NCBI RefSeq assembly: GCF_018130785.1
Contig: NZ_JAFCJT010000011.1
Location: forward strand, 124,001 to 188,000
Length of the DNA stretch: 64,000 nucleotides
Source: Bradyrhizobium liaoningense
GTDB lineage: Bacteria; Pseudomonadota; Alphaproteobacteria; Rhizobiales; Xanthobacteraceae
Direction of reading: 5' to 3'
The position numbers were made by a program, and so were the translations under genes. Positions within the stretch are counted from its first letter, which is position 1, and every line of letters starts with the position of its first letter. The notes beneath the pieces were generated by a model. That model ran no database searches. It saw nothing but the letters and a program-made list of their open reading frames with translations, and was not told the DNA's origin. Of the stretch, positions 42,136 to 50,985 are shown piece after piece.

Positions 42136-43301
42136 TCAGCAGCACCTTCGAGCGGCGCCAGCGACGAGATCAGCGCATCGATAGAGAAATCATATTGGCC
42201 GCAGCGTCCCACCTTCGCCTTGAACCGGGTGAAATCGATGCGGTCGAATGCACGGTTCTTGATGAGGTCGCCGACCGAGACCAGGTTCGTGCTCGTGATC
42301 GCGGATGTCTTGACCTCGACATGGGGCGAAGTCGCCGCGAAATCGCAGCCATCGGCGTAGTCGCGCAGCAGCACGATCGACCAGCCGCCGAGCAGAAAGT
42401 GCCCGCCGTCGGTGAGAAGCAGACGCCCCGCCCTGATCGCGCGCAGCGCGTCCTCCGACCAGTTCAGGCCGACCACCTGGATATCCTGGCCGGGCACAAG
42501 GCCTGCCGTCGAAATGGCCTTGATGGCACCGAGCGCCATCGGATCGTTGCCGGCCCAGACGCCCGCGGGCCGGATGCCTTTACGCGTAGCCCAGCTCAGA
42601 TAATTCATCGTGACCTGTTCGGCCTCGGACTGCGTCCAGTTGGCGAACAGCATCCGGTCCACCACCACGTCGGGCGCGGCGGCGACCGCAAGTTGAAGCC
42701 CGGCATTGCGGGCGATCGAGGATGGCGTGATCTCGTCGCCGCCAACGCCGAGAATATGGATCTTGCCGTCCGGGCTCTGCCATTTCTCGGCGCGCGCCGT
42801 GGCGATCAGGGCATTGGCCATCCGCGCGCCCGCGGTCTGGAGATCGGTCGTGATGTCGCCGAGCCAGGTCTTGAGCTTTTGCCGGGGCGGTCCGAGGCGC
42901 GCGGCGTCGTCGCCGATCAGCGTGTTCGAGAGCAGCACCGTCTTGACCCCGGCGGCCTCGGCCGCCTCCAGGATGGGAACGGCGGCGGATTCCTCGTTCG
43001 ACAGGATGAGGAAGTCCGGCTTGTCGGCGCGTGCCACCACGCCGAGGCCAAGCTCCTGCATGGTGCGGTAATTCCGCTCACTGGTCAGCACCTCGACATG
43101 CGCGTTGAGCTTGCGGCCCGCGGCCTGCATGGTCTGCGCGACCATGTCCCAGTAGACCTCGCCGGTCTTGCCGGGGTTGACGAAAACGATGTTGAGACGC
43201 CCGGCGTCGGCCGCAACGGCGCCGCCAACCGGCATCAGAACGCCGAAGGCCATGCCCACAGCGAGCATTATCCGCAAGACTACCGTCATTCGTTTCGCCA
43301 T
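42132..43301 (-). CDS. periplasmic sugar-binding-type protein coupled to GGDEF-EAL protein
   Basis: A 389-residue exported protein with signal peptide (LAVGMAFGVLMPVGGAVAA). The mature part has the RbsB/LacI-type periplasmic binding fold: RLNIVFVNPGKTGEVYWDMV, then ILSNEESAAVPILEAAEAAG, ILGVGGDEITPSSIARNAG, GVWAGNDPMALGAIKA and QVVGLNWSEDALRAIRAG. No ABC permease or ATPase gene is near. Instead its stop overlaps (ATGA) the start of the GGDEF-EAL protein, so it probably acts as the ligand sensor of that receptor rather than in transport. The ligand may be a sugar or similar small molecule. Confidence 0.88.
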   Translation of the reverse strand: MAKRMTVVLRIMLAVGMAFGVLMPVGGAVAADAGRLNIVFVNPGKTGEVYWDMVAQTMQAAGRKLNAHVEVLTSERNYRTMQELGLGVVARADKPDFLILSNEESAAVPILEAAEAAGVKTVLLSNTLIGDDAARLGPPRQKLKTWLGDITTDLQTAGARMANALIATARAEKWQSPDGKIHILGVGGDEITPSSIARNAGLQLAVAAAPDVVVDRMLFANWTQSEAEQVTMNYLSWATRKGIRPAGVWAGNDPMALGAIKAISTAGLVPGQDIQVVGLNWSEDALRAIRAGRLLLTDGGHFLLGGWSIVLLRDYADGCDFAATSPHVEVKTSAITSTNLVSVGDLIKNRAFDRIDFTRFKAKVGRCGQYDFSIDALISSLAPLEGAAE

Positions 43302-43490
43302 CCCGTACTGGTTCCGAAACTGGACCGGCGTCCGCTAACATTTGGCAAAGTCCGGAACGGCACGGCGGCGTAGAGCTAACAAAGGGTGTATCGGCGGTGG
43401 TGAATTGGGCTAATTGGGGGGCTGGCGATCGCCGCCTCCACCCGTCATTCCGTGCTATCAGCAAACCTAAACCCCCGACTCGCTGTCCCC

Positions 43491-44936
43491 ATGGCCAAGA
43501 ACACGCTTTCCTTCGTCTGCCAGAACTGCGGCGCGGCCTATAACCGCTGGCAGGGCAAGTGCGAGTCCTGCGGCGAGTGGAATACGCTCGCCGAGGAGGA
43601 CACATCCGGCAGCGTGCCGGTCTCGATCCGCTCCAAGCGCAAGGGGCGCACCTTCGCGCTGGAGAGCCTCGCTGGCAAAAGCCCCGACGCGCCGCGCCTG
43701 TCCTCCGGGATGACCGAGCTCGACCGCGTCACCGGCGGCGGTTTCGTCCGCGGCTCGGTGCTGCTGGTCGGCGGCGATCCCGGCATCGGCAAGTCGACGC
43801 TGCTGACGCAGGCGACCAGCATGATGGCGCGCGCCGGGCACCGCATCGTCTACATCTCCGGCGAAGAGGCGGTCGCGCAGGTACGGCTGCGCGCCGAACG
43901 GCTCGGGCTATCGGATGCGCCGGTGCAGCTCGCCGCAGAGACCTCGGTCGAGGACATCGTCTCGACGCTGTCGGAAGGCGCGGTCCCGCGGCTGATCGTG
44001 ATCGACTCGATCCAGACCATGTGGACCGACACGGTGGAATCCGCGCCCGGCACGGTCACGCAGGTGCGCGCCTCGGCGCAGGCGCTGATCCGCTTTGCCA
44101 AGAAGACCGGTGCGGCCATCATCCTGGTCGGCCACGTCACCAAGGACGGCCAGATCGCAGGCCCGCGCGTCGTCGAGCACATGGTCGATGCCGTGCTGTC
44201 GTTCGAGGGCGAAGGCTCGCAGCAATTCCGCATCCTGCGCGCGGTGAAAAACCGTTTCGGCCCGACCGACGAGATCGGCGTGTTCGAGATGACCGGCCTT
44301 GGCCTGCGCGAGGTCACCAACCCCTCCGAGCTGTTCCTGTCCGAGCGCGACCTCGGCACGCCCGGCACCGCCGTCTTCGCAGGGATCGAGGGCACGCGGC
44401 CCGTTCTGGTCGAATTGCAGGCGCTGGTTGCGCCGACCTCGCTCGGCACCCCGCGGCGGGCCGTGGTCGGCTGGGATCAGAGCCGGCTCTCGATGGTGCT
44501 GGCGGTGCTGGAGGCCCATTGCGGGGTCAAGCTGTCCGGCCACGACGTCTATCTGAACGTCGCGGGCGGCCTGCGCATCCACGAGCCGGCAGCCGATATG
44601 GCGGCCGCGGCCGCGCTGGTGTCGTCCCTGGTTAACGCGCAGTTACCCACCGATGCCGTCTATTTCGGCGAGATTTCGCTCTCCGGCGTGATCCGGCCGG
44701 TGGCGCAGACCCCGGCCCGGCTCAAGGAAGCGGTCAAGCTCGGCTTCAAGCGCGCCGTGCTGCCCGAATCGGCCCGGGGCGACGCCGGCGGCGACGCTGG
44801 GCTGTCCCTGAACGCAGTCAACAGCCTCACGACACTGGTCGCCGAAATCGCTGCCAAGGGCTCCCGCCGCGGCGAACAGAGCGCATCGGCGGAGAAAAAT
44901 GCCACACCGGCAAGATTCCGCCGCGGAGAGGGCTAG
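43491..44936 (+). CDS. radA: DNA repair protein RadA
   Basis: RadA is a RecA-related helicase that extends and resolves recombination intermediates. The 481-residue protein has the four-cysteine zinc motif FVCQNCGAAYNRWQGKCESC (C10, C13, C24, C27), Walker A GDPGIGKST, the RadA-specific KNRFG in VKNRFGPTDEIG, and the Lon-type C-terminal domain (SGHDVYLNVAGGLRIHEPAAD, YFGEISLSGVIRPV). The ATG at 43491 is preferred to an upstream start because RadA proteins begin with MAK and the zinc finger. cvpA and purF follow. Confidence 0.98.
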   Translation: MAKNTLSFVCQNCGAAYNRWQGKCESCGEWNTLAEEDTSGSVPVSIRSKRKGRTFALESLAGKSPDAPRLSSGMTELDRVTGGGFVRGSVLLVGGDPGIGKSTLLTQATSMMARAGHRIVYISGEEAVAQVRLRAERLGLSDAPVQLAAETSVEDIVSTLSEGAVPRLIVIDSIQTMWTDTVESAPGTVTQVRASAQALIRFAKKTGAAIILVGHVTKDGQIAGPRVVEHMVDAVLSFEGEGSQQFRILRAVKNRFGPTDEIGVFEMTGLGLREVTNPSELFLSERDLGTPGTAVFAGIEGTRPVLVELQALVAPTSLGTPRRAVVGWDQSRLSMVLAVLEAHCGVKLSGHDVYLNVAGGLRIHEPAADMAAAAALVSSLVNAQLPTDAVYFGEISLSGVIRPVAQTPARLKEAVKLGFKRAVLPESARGDAGGDAGLSLNAVNSLTTLVAEIAAKGSRRGEQSASAEKNATPARFRRGEG

Positions 44937-45102
44937 GCGGAGGTGACGTCCCCCGCCCCCACCGCTATACAGCCGTCACAAAAGCAGCATGGGATTGCGT
45001 GGTTGCGGCCTTGCCGGGAACGCCGTCTGGCCCTCACTTAGGGCCACGGCCAAGCACCGATTCGCTGAGCACCTTTGAAGTACGAGCGGACCCGACCAGC
45101 CG

Positions 45103-45732
45103 ATGCCAGTAACACTCCTCGACCTGATCCTGCTCGGTGTGATGCTGATCTCGGGCCTGCTCGCCATGGTCCGCGGCTTCATGCGCGAAATCCTCTCGAT
45201 CGCGGCCTGGGGCGCCGCTGCGATCGTGACGCTGTACTCATTCTCGAAGCTGCTGCCGACCGCCAAGACCTATTTCAACAACGACACGGTCGCGAGCGTG
45301 GTCGTCGTCGCCGGTGTATTCGTCGGCACCCTGGTCGTGGTCTCCGTGATCACGGTCCGGATCTCCGACATGATCCTGGATTCGCGGATCGGCGCACTGG
45401 ACCGCACTCTGGGGTTCCTGTTTGGCCTCGCTCGCGGGCTTTTGATCGTCGTGGTCGCGTTCCTGTTCTTCACCTGGCTCGTGCCGGACAAGCAGCGCCC
45501 GGACTGGGTCACGGGGGCCAAATCCCGCGTGGTGCTCCAGGGAACCGGGGATTGGCTGATGTCCCTCTTGCCTGACGACCCCGAGAACACCATCTTGAAG
45601 AGATTCAAGAAAAACAAACCAGATGATGATCAAGCTGATTCCGAGCAGCAGCCTTCGGGCAGTGGCGACGGATACAGTAAACCGGCTCGTGACAGCCTGA
45701 AAAAGCTGATCGAGAAACCTGCGGCGCGTTGA
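45103..45732 (+). CDS. cvpA: CvpA-family membrane protein
   Basis: A 209-residue protein with about four membrane helices in the first 130 residues (LLDLILLGVMLISGLLAMVRGF, AAWGAAAIVTLYSFS, VVVVAGVFVGTLVVVSVITV, LFGLARGLLIVVVAFLFFTW). GFMREIL and LGFLFGLARG are CvpA family motifs. In E. coli the protein is needed for colicin V production and has been tied to envelope integrity. The C-terminal tail is charged. It lies just before purF, an order kept across many proteobacteria. Confidence 0.93.
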   Translation: MPVTLLDLILLGVMLISGLLAMVRGFMREILSIAAWGAAAIVTLYSFSKLLPTAKTYFNNDTVASVVVVAGVFVGTLVVVSVITVRISDMILDSRIGALDRTLGFLFGLARGLLIVVVAFLFFTWLVPDKQRPDWVTGAKSRVVLQGTGDWLMSLLPDDPENTILKRFKKNKPDDDQADSEQQPSGSGDGYSKPARDSLKKLIEKPAAR

Positions 45733-45774
45733 TTGAGCCTGGGTTGATTGAACCAAGAGAGAGGCGCGGACGAG

Positions 45775-47286
45775 ATGCGACACCCTGACCAGGACGCCCA
45801 AATTGATCTCGATCTCGGCCCGGCCGCGCTAGAGCTTCAGGACGATCTGGAGGGGGATACGCTGCGCGAGGAATGCGGCGTATTCGGCATCTACGGCCAC
45901 CCCGAAGCCGCCGCCATCACGGCGCTCGGCCTCCACGCCCTTCAGCACCGCGGCCAGGAGGCCGCCGGCATCGTCTCCTACGACGGCAGCCGCTTTCATT
46001 CCGAACGCCGTCTCGGCCTCGTCGGCGACACCTTCTCCCGCCGCGAGGTGATCGACCGCCTGCCCGGCAATATGGCCGTCGGCCATGTCCGCTATTCCAC
46101 CACCGGCGCCACCATCCTGCGCAACGTGCAGCCGCTGTTCGCCGAGCTCAACGCCGGCGGCCTTGCGGTCGCCCACAACGGCAACCTCACCAACGGCCTG
46201 ACGCTGCGCCGCGAGCTCGTGAAGAACGGCGCGATGATGCAGTCGACCACCGACACCGAGGTGATCCTGCATCTCGTCGCGCGGTCCAAGCGCAGCCGCT
46301 TCATCGAGCGCTACATCGACGCCCTGCGCGAGATCGAGGGCGCCTATGCATTGGTTTCGCTCACCAACAAGAAGCTGGTCGGCGCGCGCGATCCGCGCGG
46401 CATCCGTCCGCTGGTGCTCGGCGAGCTCGACGGTTGCCCGATCCTGACGTCTGAGACCTGCGCGCTCGATATCATCGGCGCGCGCTTCATTCGCGACATC
46501 GAGCCCGGCGAAGTCATCGTGTTCGACGAGAACGGCCAGGACATCCACAAGCCGTTCCCGCCGATCGCGCCACGCCCCTGCATCTTCGAATATATCTATT
46601 TCTCCCGTCCGGACTCCATCGTTCACGGCCGCTCGGTCTACGAAGTGCGCAAGAATTTCGGCGCTCAGCTCGCACGCGAGAGCCACGTGCCGATCGACGT
46701 CGTCGTGCCGGTGCCGGATTCCGGCGTTCCTGCCGCCGTCGGCTACAGCCAATATTCGGGCGTGCCGTTCGAGCTCGGCATCATCCGCAATCACTATGTC
46801 GGCCGCACCTTCATCCAGCCGACGCAGGCGATCCGCGAGTCCGGCGTGCGCATGAAGCATTCGGCGAACCGCGCGGCGATCGAAGGCAAGCGCATCATCC
46901 TGATCGACGACTCGCTGGTGCGCGGCACCACCTCGAAGAAGATCGTGCGCATGATGCGCGATGCCGGTGCCAAGGAAGTGCACTTCCGTCTCGCCTCGCC
47001 GCCGATCCTCTATCCCGATTATTACGGCATCGACCTGCCGGATCGCGGGGGCCTCCTGGCCGCAACGCATTCGCTGGAAGAGATGCGCGAGATCATCGGT
47101 GCCGACTCGCTCGCCTTCCTGTCGATCGACGGGATGTACCGCGCCATGGGCGAGCCCGGCCGCGACCCCGCCAATCCGAAGTTCTCGGACCACTGCTTCA
47201 CCGGGGCCTATCCGACCCACCTCACCGACCAGACCCAGACCGAGCAGCAGCCCCGGCAATTGTCGCTGCTGGCCGAGGCGAGCTGA
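45775..47286 (+). CDS. purF: amidophosphoribosyltransferase
   Basis: PurF makes 5-phosphoribosylamine from PRPP and glutamine, the first step of purine synthesis. The 503-residue protein has an N-terminal propeptide of 33 residues before the catalytic cysteine (REECGVFGIYG, C34), LHALQHRGQEAAGI, the NGNLTN loop, and the PRPP-binding site IILIDDSLVRGTTSKKI. Cysteines near the end (DHCFTGAYPT) match those of the iron-sulphur PurF type. The ATG at 45775 is chosen over a TTG 27 bases upstream. Confidence 0.98.
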   Translation: MRHPDQDAQIDLDLGPAALELQDDLEGDTLREECGVFGIYGHPEAAAITALGLHALQHRGQEAAGIVSYDGSRFHSERRLGLVGDTFSRREVIDRLPGNMAVGHVRYSTTGATILRNVQPLFAELNAGGLAVAHNGNLTNGLTLRRELVKNGAMMQSTTDTEVILHLVARSKRSRFIERYIDALREIEGAYALVSLTNKKLVGARDPRGIRPLVLGELDGCPILTSETCALDIIGARFIRDIEPGEVIVFDENGQDIHKPFPPIAPRPCIFEYIYFSRPDSIVHGRSVYEVRKNFGAQLARESHVPIDVVVPVPDSGVPAAVGYSQYSGVPFELGIIRNHYVGRTFIQPTQAIRESGVRMKHSANRAAIEGKRIILIDDSLVRGTTSKKIVRMMRDAGAKEVHFRLASPPILYPDYYGIDLPDRGGLLAATHSLEEMREIIGADSLAFLSIDGMYRAMGEPGRDPANPKFSDHCFTGAYPTHLTDQTQTEQQPRQLSLLAEAS

Positions 47287-47295
47287 GGCTCAACT

Positions 47296-47374
47296 GTCAT
47301 TCCGGGGCACGCGATAGCGCGAACCCGGGATCTCGAGATTCCGGGTTCGGTCCTGCGGACCGCCCCGGAATGAC
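47296..47374. repeat. palindromic intergenic repeat after purF
   Basis: Outer arms GTCATTCCGGGGC (47296-47308) and exact inverse (47362-47374), with inner CCGGG/CCCGG pairings around GATCTCGAGATT. From memory, TCATTCCGGGGC repeats are common in Bradyrhizobium genomes. It could also help end purF transcription, but lacks a T run. Confidence 0.8.
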
Positions 47375-47422
47375 GGGGTGATGGGGGCTTGTCCCGGCCA
47401 TCCACGCCTGTAAAACCCCGCC

Positions 47423-48160
47423 ATGACAAATCTCGCCAACCGCATCGCTCTCGTCACCGGCGCCTCGCGCGGCATCGGTTTCGCCACCGCCAGAGCGCTG
47501 GCCAAAGCCGGCGCGCATATCGTCGCTGTCGCGCGCACGCAGGGCGGGCTGGAAGAGCTCGATGACGAGATCCGGAAGGACGGCGGCAGCGCCACGCTGG
47601 TGCCGCTCAATCTCACCGATTCCGACGGCATCGCGCGGCTTGGCGCCGGCCTGCACGAGCGCTACGGCAAGCTCGACATCCTCGTCGGCAATGCCGGCGT
47701 GCTCGGCCCCTCCTCGCCGGTCGGCCACATCGAACTGAAGGCTTTCACCGATGTGATGGCGGTCAACGTCTCCGCGAACTTCCAGCTGATCCGCTGCATG
47801 GAGCCACTGCTGAGGCAATCCGATGCCGGCCGCGCCGTGTTCATCACTTCGGGCGCCGCCAACAAGGCGACGGCCTATGTCAGCCCCTACGCCGCCTCCA
47901 AGGCCGCGCTGGAAACGCTGGCCCGCGCCTGGGCGCAGGAAACCGCGAACACGCCGCTCCGTGTCAACCTGTTCAACCCGGGCCCGATCCGCACTCGCAT
48001 GCGCGCCACGTTGATGCCGGGCGAAGATCCGGCGACGCTCGACACACCCGAACAGGTCGCCGAATTCATCGTGCCGATGTGCGCGCCTGACTGGACCGAA
48101 ACCGGCAAGTTCTACGATTACAAGACCCGCACCCTGATGAGCTTCCGCTCGCCGGCCTGA
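47423..48160 (+). CDS. short-chain dehydrogenase/reductase
   Basis: A 245-residue classical SDR. TGASRGIGFATARAL binds the cofactor, NAGVLGP stabilises the fold, ITSGAANKATAYVSPYAASKAA holds the catalytic serine and Tyr-x-x-x-Lys (two separate motifs), and NPGPIRTRMR follows the active site. The substrate is unknown. The gene follows purF after a palindromic repeat and has no ribosome site of note. Proteins with this sequence style are often annotated simply as SDR oxidoreductases. Confidence 0.92.
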   Translation: MTNLANRIALVTGASRGIGFATARALAKAGAHIVAVARTQGGLEELDDEIRKDGGSATLVPLNLTDSDGIARLGAGLHERYGKLDILVGNAGVLGPSSPVGHIELKAFTDVMAVNVSANFQLIRCMEPLLRQSDAGRAVFITSGAANKATAYVSPYAASKAALETLARAWAQETANTPLRVNLFNPGPIRTRMRATLMPGEDPATLDTPEQVAEFIVPMCAPDWTETGKFYDYKTRTLMSFRSPA

Positions 48161-48238
48161 TTGACTCGCGTGCCTCCCCGCGATTGACTGCCCGCGCTCA
48201 AGCGGCAGCAAGCCGCAAGCCAAAAAAGGGAGGTTGCC

Positions 48239-49417
48239 ATGGCGCCACGGCATGATCGCGCAGGGCTTGGTCGTACAAGGCTTGGTCGTATAAGGCTCGG
48301 CCGTGCGCTCGTACGAGTCTCTCACGCCTTCTCCATCCTGATTGCAGCCATCGCGTTCGTGCTTCCGGGCACCGCGACTGCGGGCGATGTTCCGACCTTC
48401 GCGGTCGACGCTTCCTGGCCAAAACAGCTGCCTAACAACTGGATCCTCGGCCAGGTCGGCGGCATCACCGTCGACTGGCAGGGCCATATCTGGGTGATCC
48501 ATCGCCCGCGCTCGCTCACCGACGACGAGAAGGGCGCGAGCTTGAACCCGCCGCGCTCGAAGTGCTGCGTCTCGGCGCCGCCCGTTCTCGAATTCGACAC
48601 GGACGGCAATCTGCTGCGGTCCTGGGGCGGTCCGGGCGAAGGCTATGAGTGGGTCGGCCGTGAGCACGGCATCGAGGTCGACGAGCGCGGCTTCGTCTGG
48701 ATCGGCGGCAATGCCGACAATGACAACGCGATCCTGAAGTTCACGCTCGACGGCAAGTTCGTCGCCCAGATCGGCAAGATCGCGCCGAGCCTCGGCAGCA
48801 ACGACACCACGCAGCTCGGCAAGCCCGCGGAAACCGCGATCGACAAGCAGGCGAACGAAATCTACGTCGCCGACGGCTATGGCAACCGCCGCGTCATCGT
48901 GTTCGATGCGACGACGCTCGCCTACAAGCGGCACTGGGGCGCCTATGGCAACAAGCCTGATGACAACAAGCAGGCGGCCTATGATCCCAAGGCGCCGGTA
49001 TCCCAGCAATTCGGAAATCCCGTCCACTGCGTAAAGCTGGCCAATGACGGGCTTGTCTATGTCTGCGACCGCATCAACAACCGCATCCAGGTGTTCAAAA
49101 AGGACGGCAGCTTCGTGAAGGAGTTCTTCTTCGAGAAGAACACCCTCGGCAACGGTGCGGTGTGGGACATCGCGATCTGGCCCGATCCGAAGCAGACCTG
49201 GTTGCTCAGCGCCGACGGCGAGAATAACGAGATCAGGGTGATCAAGCGCGACGACGGCAGCGTGGTCGGCAGCTTCGGGCACAACGGCCGCAATGCGGGG
49301 CAATTCCACTGGGTGCATGCGATGGCGGTCGACGCCAAGGGTAACGTCTATACCGCCGAGGTCGATACCGGAAAGCGCATCCAGAAATTCAAGCTGACGT
49401 CGGACGCGATGAAATAG
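48239..49417 (+). CDS. secreted NHL-type six-bladed beta-propeller protein
   Basis: A 392-residue protein. The basic N terminus contains GLGRTRLGRIRLGRALVRV, built on a 15-base direct repeat, followed by a hydrophobic signal core (FSILIAAIAFVLPGTATA). The mature part has NHL-like blade repeats such as GHIWVIHRP, GFVWIGGNADND, NEIYVADGYGNRRVIVFD, GLVYVCDRINNRIQVF, and GNVYTAEVDTGKRIQKF. Such propellers resemble peptidyl-alpha-hydroxyglycine lyase and many bacterial proteins of unknown role. GGGAGG precedes the ATG. The substrate cannot be predicted. Confidence 0.88.
   Translation: MAPRHDRAGLGRTRLGRIRLGRALVRVSHAFSILIAAIAFVLPGTATAGDVPTFAVDASWPKQLPNNWILGQVGGITVDWQGHIWVIHRPRSLTDDEKGASLNPPRSKCCVSAPPVLEFDTDGNLLRSWGGPGEGYEWVGREHGIEVDERGFVWIGGNADNDNAILKFTLDGKFVAQIGKIAPSLGSNDTTQLGKPAETAIDKQANEIYVADGYGNRRVIVFDATTLAYKRHWGAYGNKPDDNKQAAYDPKAPVSQQFGNPVHCVKLANDGLVYVCDRINNRIQVFKKDGSFVKEFFFEKNTLGNGAVWDIAIWPDPKQTWLLSADGENNEIRVIKRDDGSVVGSFGHNGRNAGQFHWVHAMAVDAKGNVYTAEVDTGKRIQKFKLTSDAMK
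48264..48308 (+). repeat. three tandem 15-base units in the leader of the propeller gene
   Basis: GGCTTGGTCGTACAA, GGCTTGGTCGTATAA and the diverged GGCTCGGCCGTGCGC. The first two differ at one base. They keep the reading frame and encode the RLGR-type repeat of the signal peptide's basic region. Confidence 0.7.
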
Positions 49418-49450
49418 CGTCTCGACGCATTTTGCCCAAAGGTTAACCGA

Positions 49451-49484
49451 CGGATGACGCTACGCCGCAGCGTCATCCGGCTTT
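49451..49484 (+). terminator. terminator-like hairpin after the propeller gene
   Basis: Perfect 11-base arms CGGATGACGCT and AGCGTCATCCG around a 7-base loop, then GCTTT. The T run is short, so efficiency is uncertain. Confidence 0.55.
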
Positions 49485-49584
49485 AGGCGCATTGCCGCCG
49501 ACCGTGGGACACGGTAGAGCGATCAGCCGGAACAAGGCTCCGCAAGAGAGCCGTCCGCATATTTGACATTGGAGGAAACCTTTT

Positions 49585-50811
49585 ATGACGACGACGCTCG
49601 CGCGCCGCTATGCGGCCCTTCTGGCCTGTGCCACCTTCGGTTTTGCAACATCCGCCTACGCGCAGGACAAGACCGTCAAGATCGGCGTGTTGAATGACAT
49701 GTCGAGCCTTTATGCCGACATCGGCGGCCCGAACTCCGTGGTCGCAATCAAGATGGCCGTCGAGGATTCCGGCCTGCTCAAGAAGGGCTGGAAGATCGAC
49801 GTGCTGAGCGGCGATCACCAGAACAAGCCGGACGTCGGCGTCAATATCGCTCGGCAGTGGATCGACAACGAGAAGGTCGACGCGATCGCCGATACGCCGA
49901 ACTCCGGCGTCGCGCTCGCGGTCAGCAACCTCGTCAAGGAAAAGAATGCGGTGCTGCTGAATTCCGGCGCCGCCTCTGCCGACTTGACCGGCAAGGCCTG
50001 CACGCCGAACACGATCTCCTATACTTACGACACCTACATGCTCGCCAACGGCACCGGCAAGGCGCTGACCAAGGCCGGCGGCGACACCTGGTTCTTTCTG
50101 ACCGCGGATTATGCCTTCGGCCACGCGCTGGAACGCGACACCACGGCCGTCGTGACGGCGAATGGCGGCAAGGTGCTGGGCAGCGTCAAGCATCCGATCA
50201 ACAGCTCGGACTTCTCGTCATTCCTGCTGCAGGCGCAATCGTCCAAGTCCAAGGTGGTCGGCCTTGCCAATGCGGGCGGCGACACCACGAACTCGATCAA
50301 GCAGGCGGCCGAATTCGGCATCGTATCGGGCGGCCAGAAGCTCGCGGCGCTGCTGCTGTTCATCAACGACGTGCATTCGCTGGGGCTAAAGACCGCGCAG
50401 GGCCTGACCTTCACTGAGTCCTTCTACTGGGACATGAACGAGCAGACCCGCGCCTGGTCGAAGCGCTTCGCCGCACTGGCCAGCAAGAACGCGATGCCGT
50501 CGATGACCCAGGCCGGCAACTACGCGATGGTGCTGCACTATCTCAAGGCGATGGAAGCGCTCGGCGGCAACCCGCATGACGGCGCCAAGGTCGTCGCCAA
50601 GATGAAGGAGCTGCCGACCGACGATCCGCTGTTCGGCAATGGCCCGCTGCGCCAGGACGGACGCCGCCTCATCCCGGCCTATCTGTTCGAGGTGAAGAAG
50701 CCCGAGGAGTCGAAGGGCCCGTGGGACTACTACAAGCAGATCGCCACGATCGCGGCGGAAGACGCGGCCAAGCCGCTCAAGGACAGCGACTGTCCGCTGG
50801 TGAAGAAGTGA
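49585..50811 (+). CDS. ABC substrate-binding protein, branched-chain amino acid type
   Basis: A 408-residue periplasmic binding protein. The signal peptide (LLACATFGFATSAYA) is followed by a LivJ/LivK-type fold: VKIGVLNDMSSLYADIGGP, DVLSGDHQNKPDVGVNIARQW, IADTPNSGVALAVSNLVKEK, FFLTADYAFGHALERDTTAVV. Such proteins in Bradyrhizobium bind varied ligands, from amino acids to aromatic acids. No permease or ATPase gene is adjacent, so it must share a transporter encoded elsewhere. GGAGGA precedes the start, and a strong terminator follows. Confidence 0.9.
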   Translation: MTTTLARRYAALLACATFGFATSAYAQDKTVKIGVLNDMSSLYADIGGPNSVVAIKMAVEDSGLLKKGWKIDVLSGDHQNKPDVGVNIARQWIDNEKVDAIADTPNSGVALAVSNLVKEKNAVLLNSGAASADLTGKACTPNTISYTYDTYMLANGTGKALTKAGGDTWFFLTADYAFGHALERDTTAVVTANGGKVLGSVKHPINSSDFSSFLLQAQSSKSKVVGLANAGGDTTNSIKQAAEFGIVSGGQKLAALLLFINDVHSLGLKTAQGLTFTESFYWDMNEQTRAWSKRFAALASKNAMPSMTQAGNYAMVLHYLKAMEALGGNPHDGAKVVAKMKELPTDDPLFGNGPLRQDGRRLIPAYLFEVKKPEESKGPWDYYKQIATIAAEDAAKPLKDSDCPLVKK

Positions 50812-50845
50812 TCGCGTAGCGGTCGCGCGCCACCTCGACGACGTC

Positions 50846-50877
50846 ATGCCCGGGGCTTGCCCCCGGGCATTTGCATT
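50846..50877 (+). terminator. terminator hairpin after the binding-protein gene
   Basis: Ten-base perfect arms ATGCCCGGGG and CCCCGGGCAT around a short loop, followed by TTGCATTT. It lies 34 bases after the stop. Confidence 0.7.
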
Positions 50878-50899
50878 TGTGCCACGGAAAACGCTGCCG

Positions 50900-50985
50900 T
50901 AGGGTGGGCAAAGCGAAGCGTGCCCACGCATGTTGGTGTCGTGGAGGGATGGTGGGCACGGCGTTACGCGCCTTTGCCCACCCTA
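50900..50985. repeat. dispersed palindromic repeat, copy 2
   Basis: Same element as 32098-32184: arms TAGGGTGGGCAAAG (50900-50913) and exact inverse (50972-50985). The last three bases of this copy serve as the stop codon of the minus-strand MFS gene. Confidence 0.85.

Noticed and set aside
47297..49318. A 673-codon minus-strand open frame across the SDR and propeller genes
   Set aside because: It runs antisense through two well supported genes and an intergenic repeat and has no protein motif.
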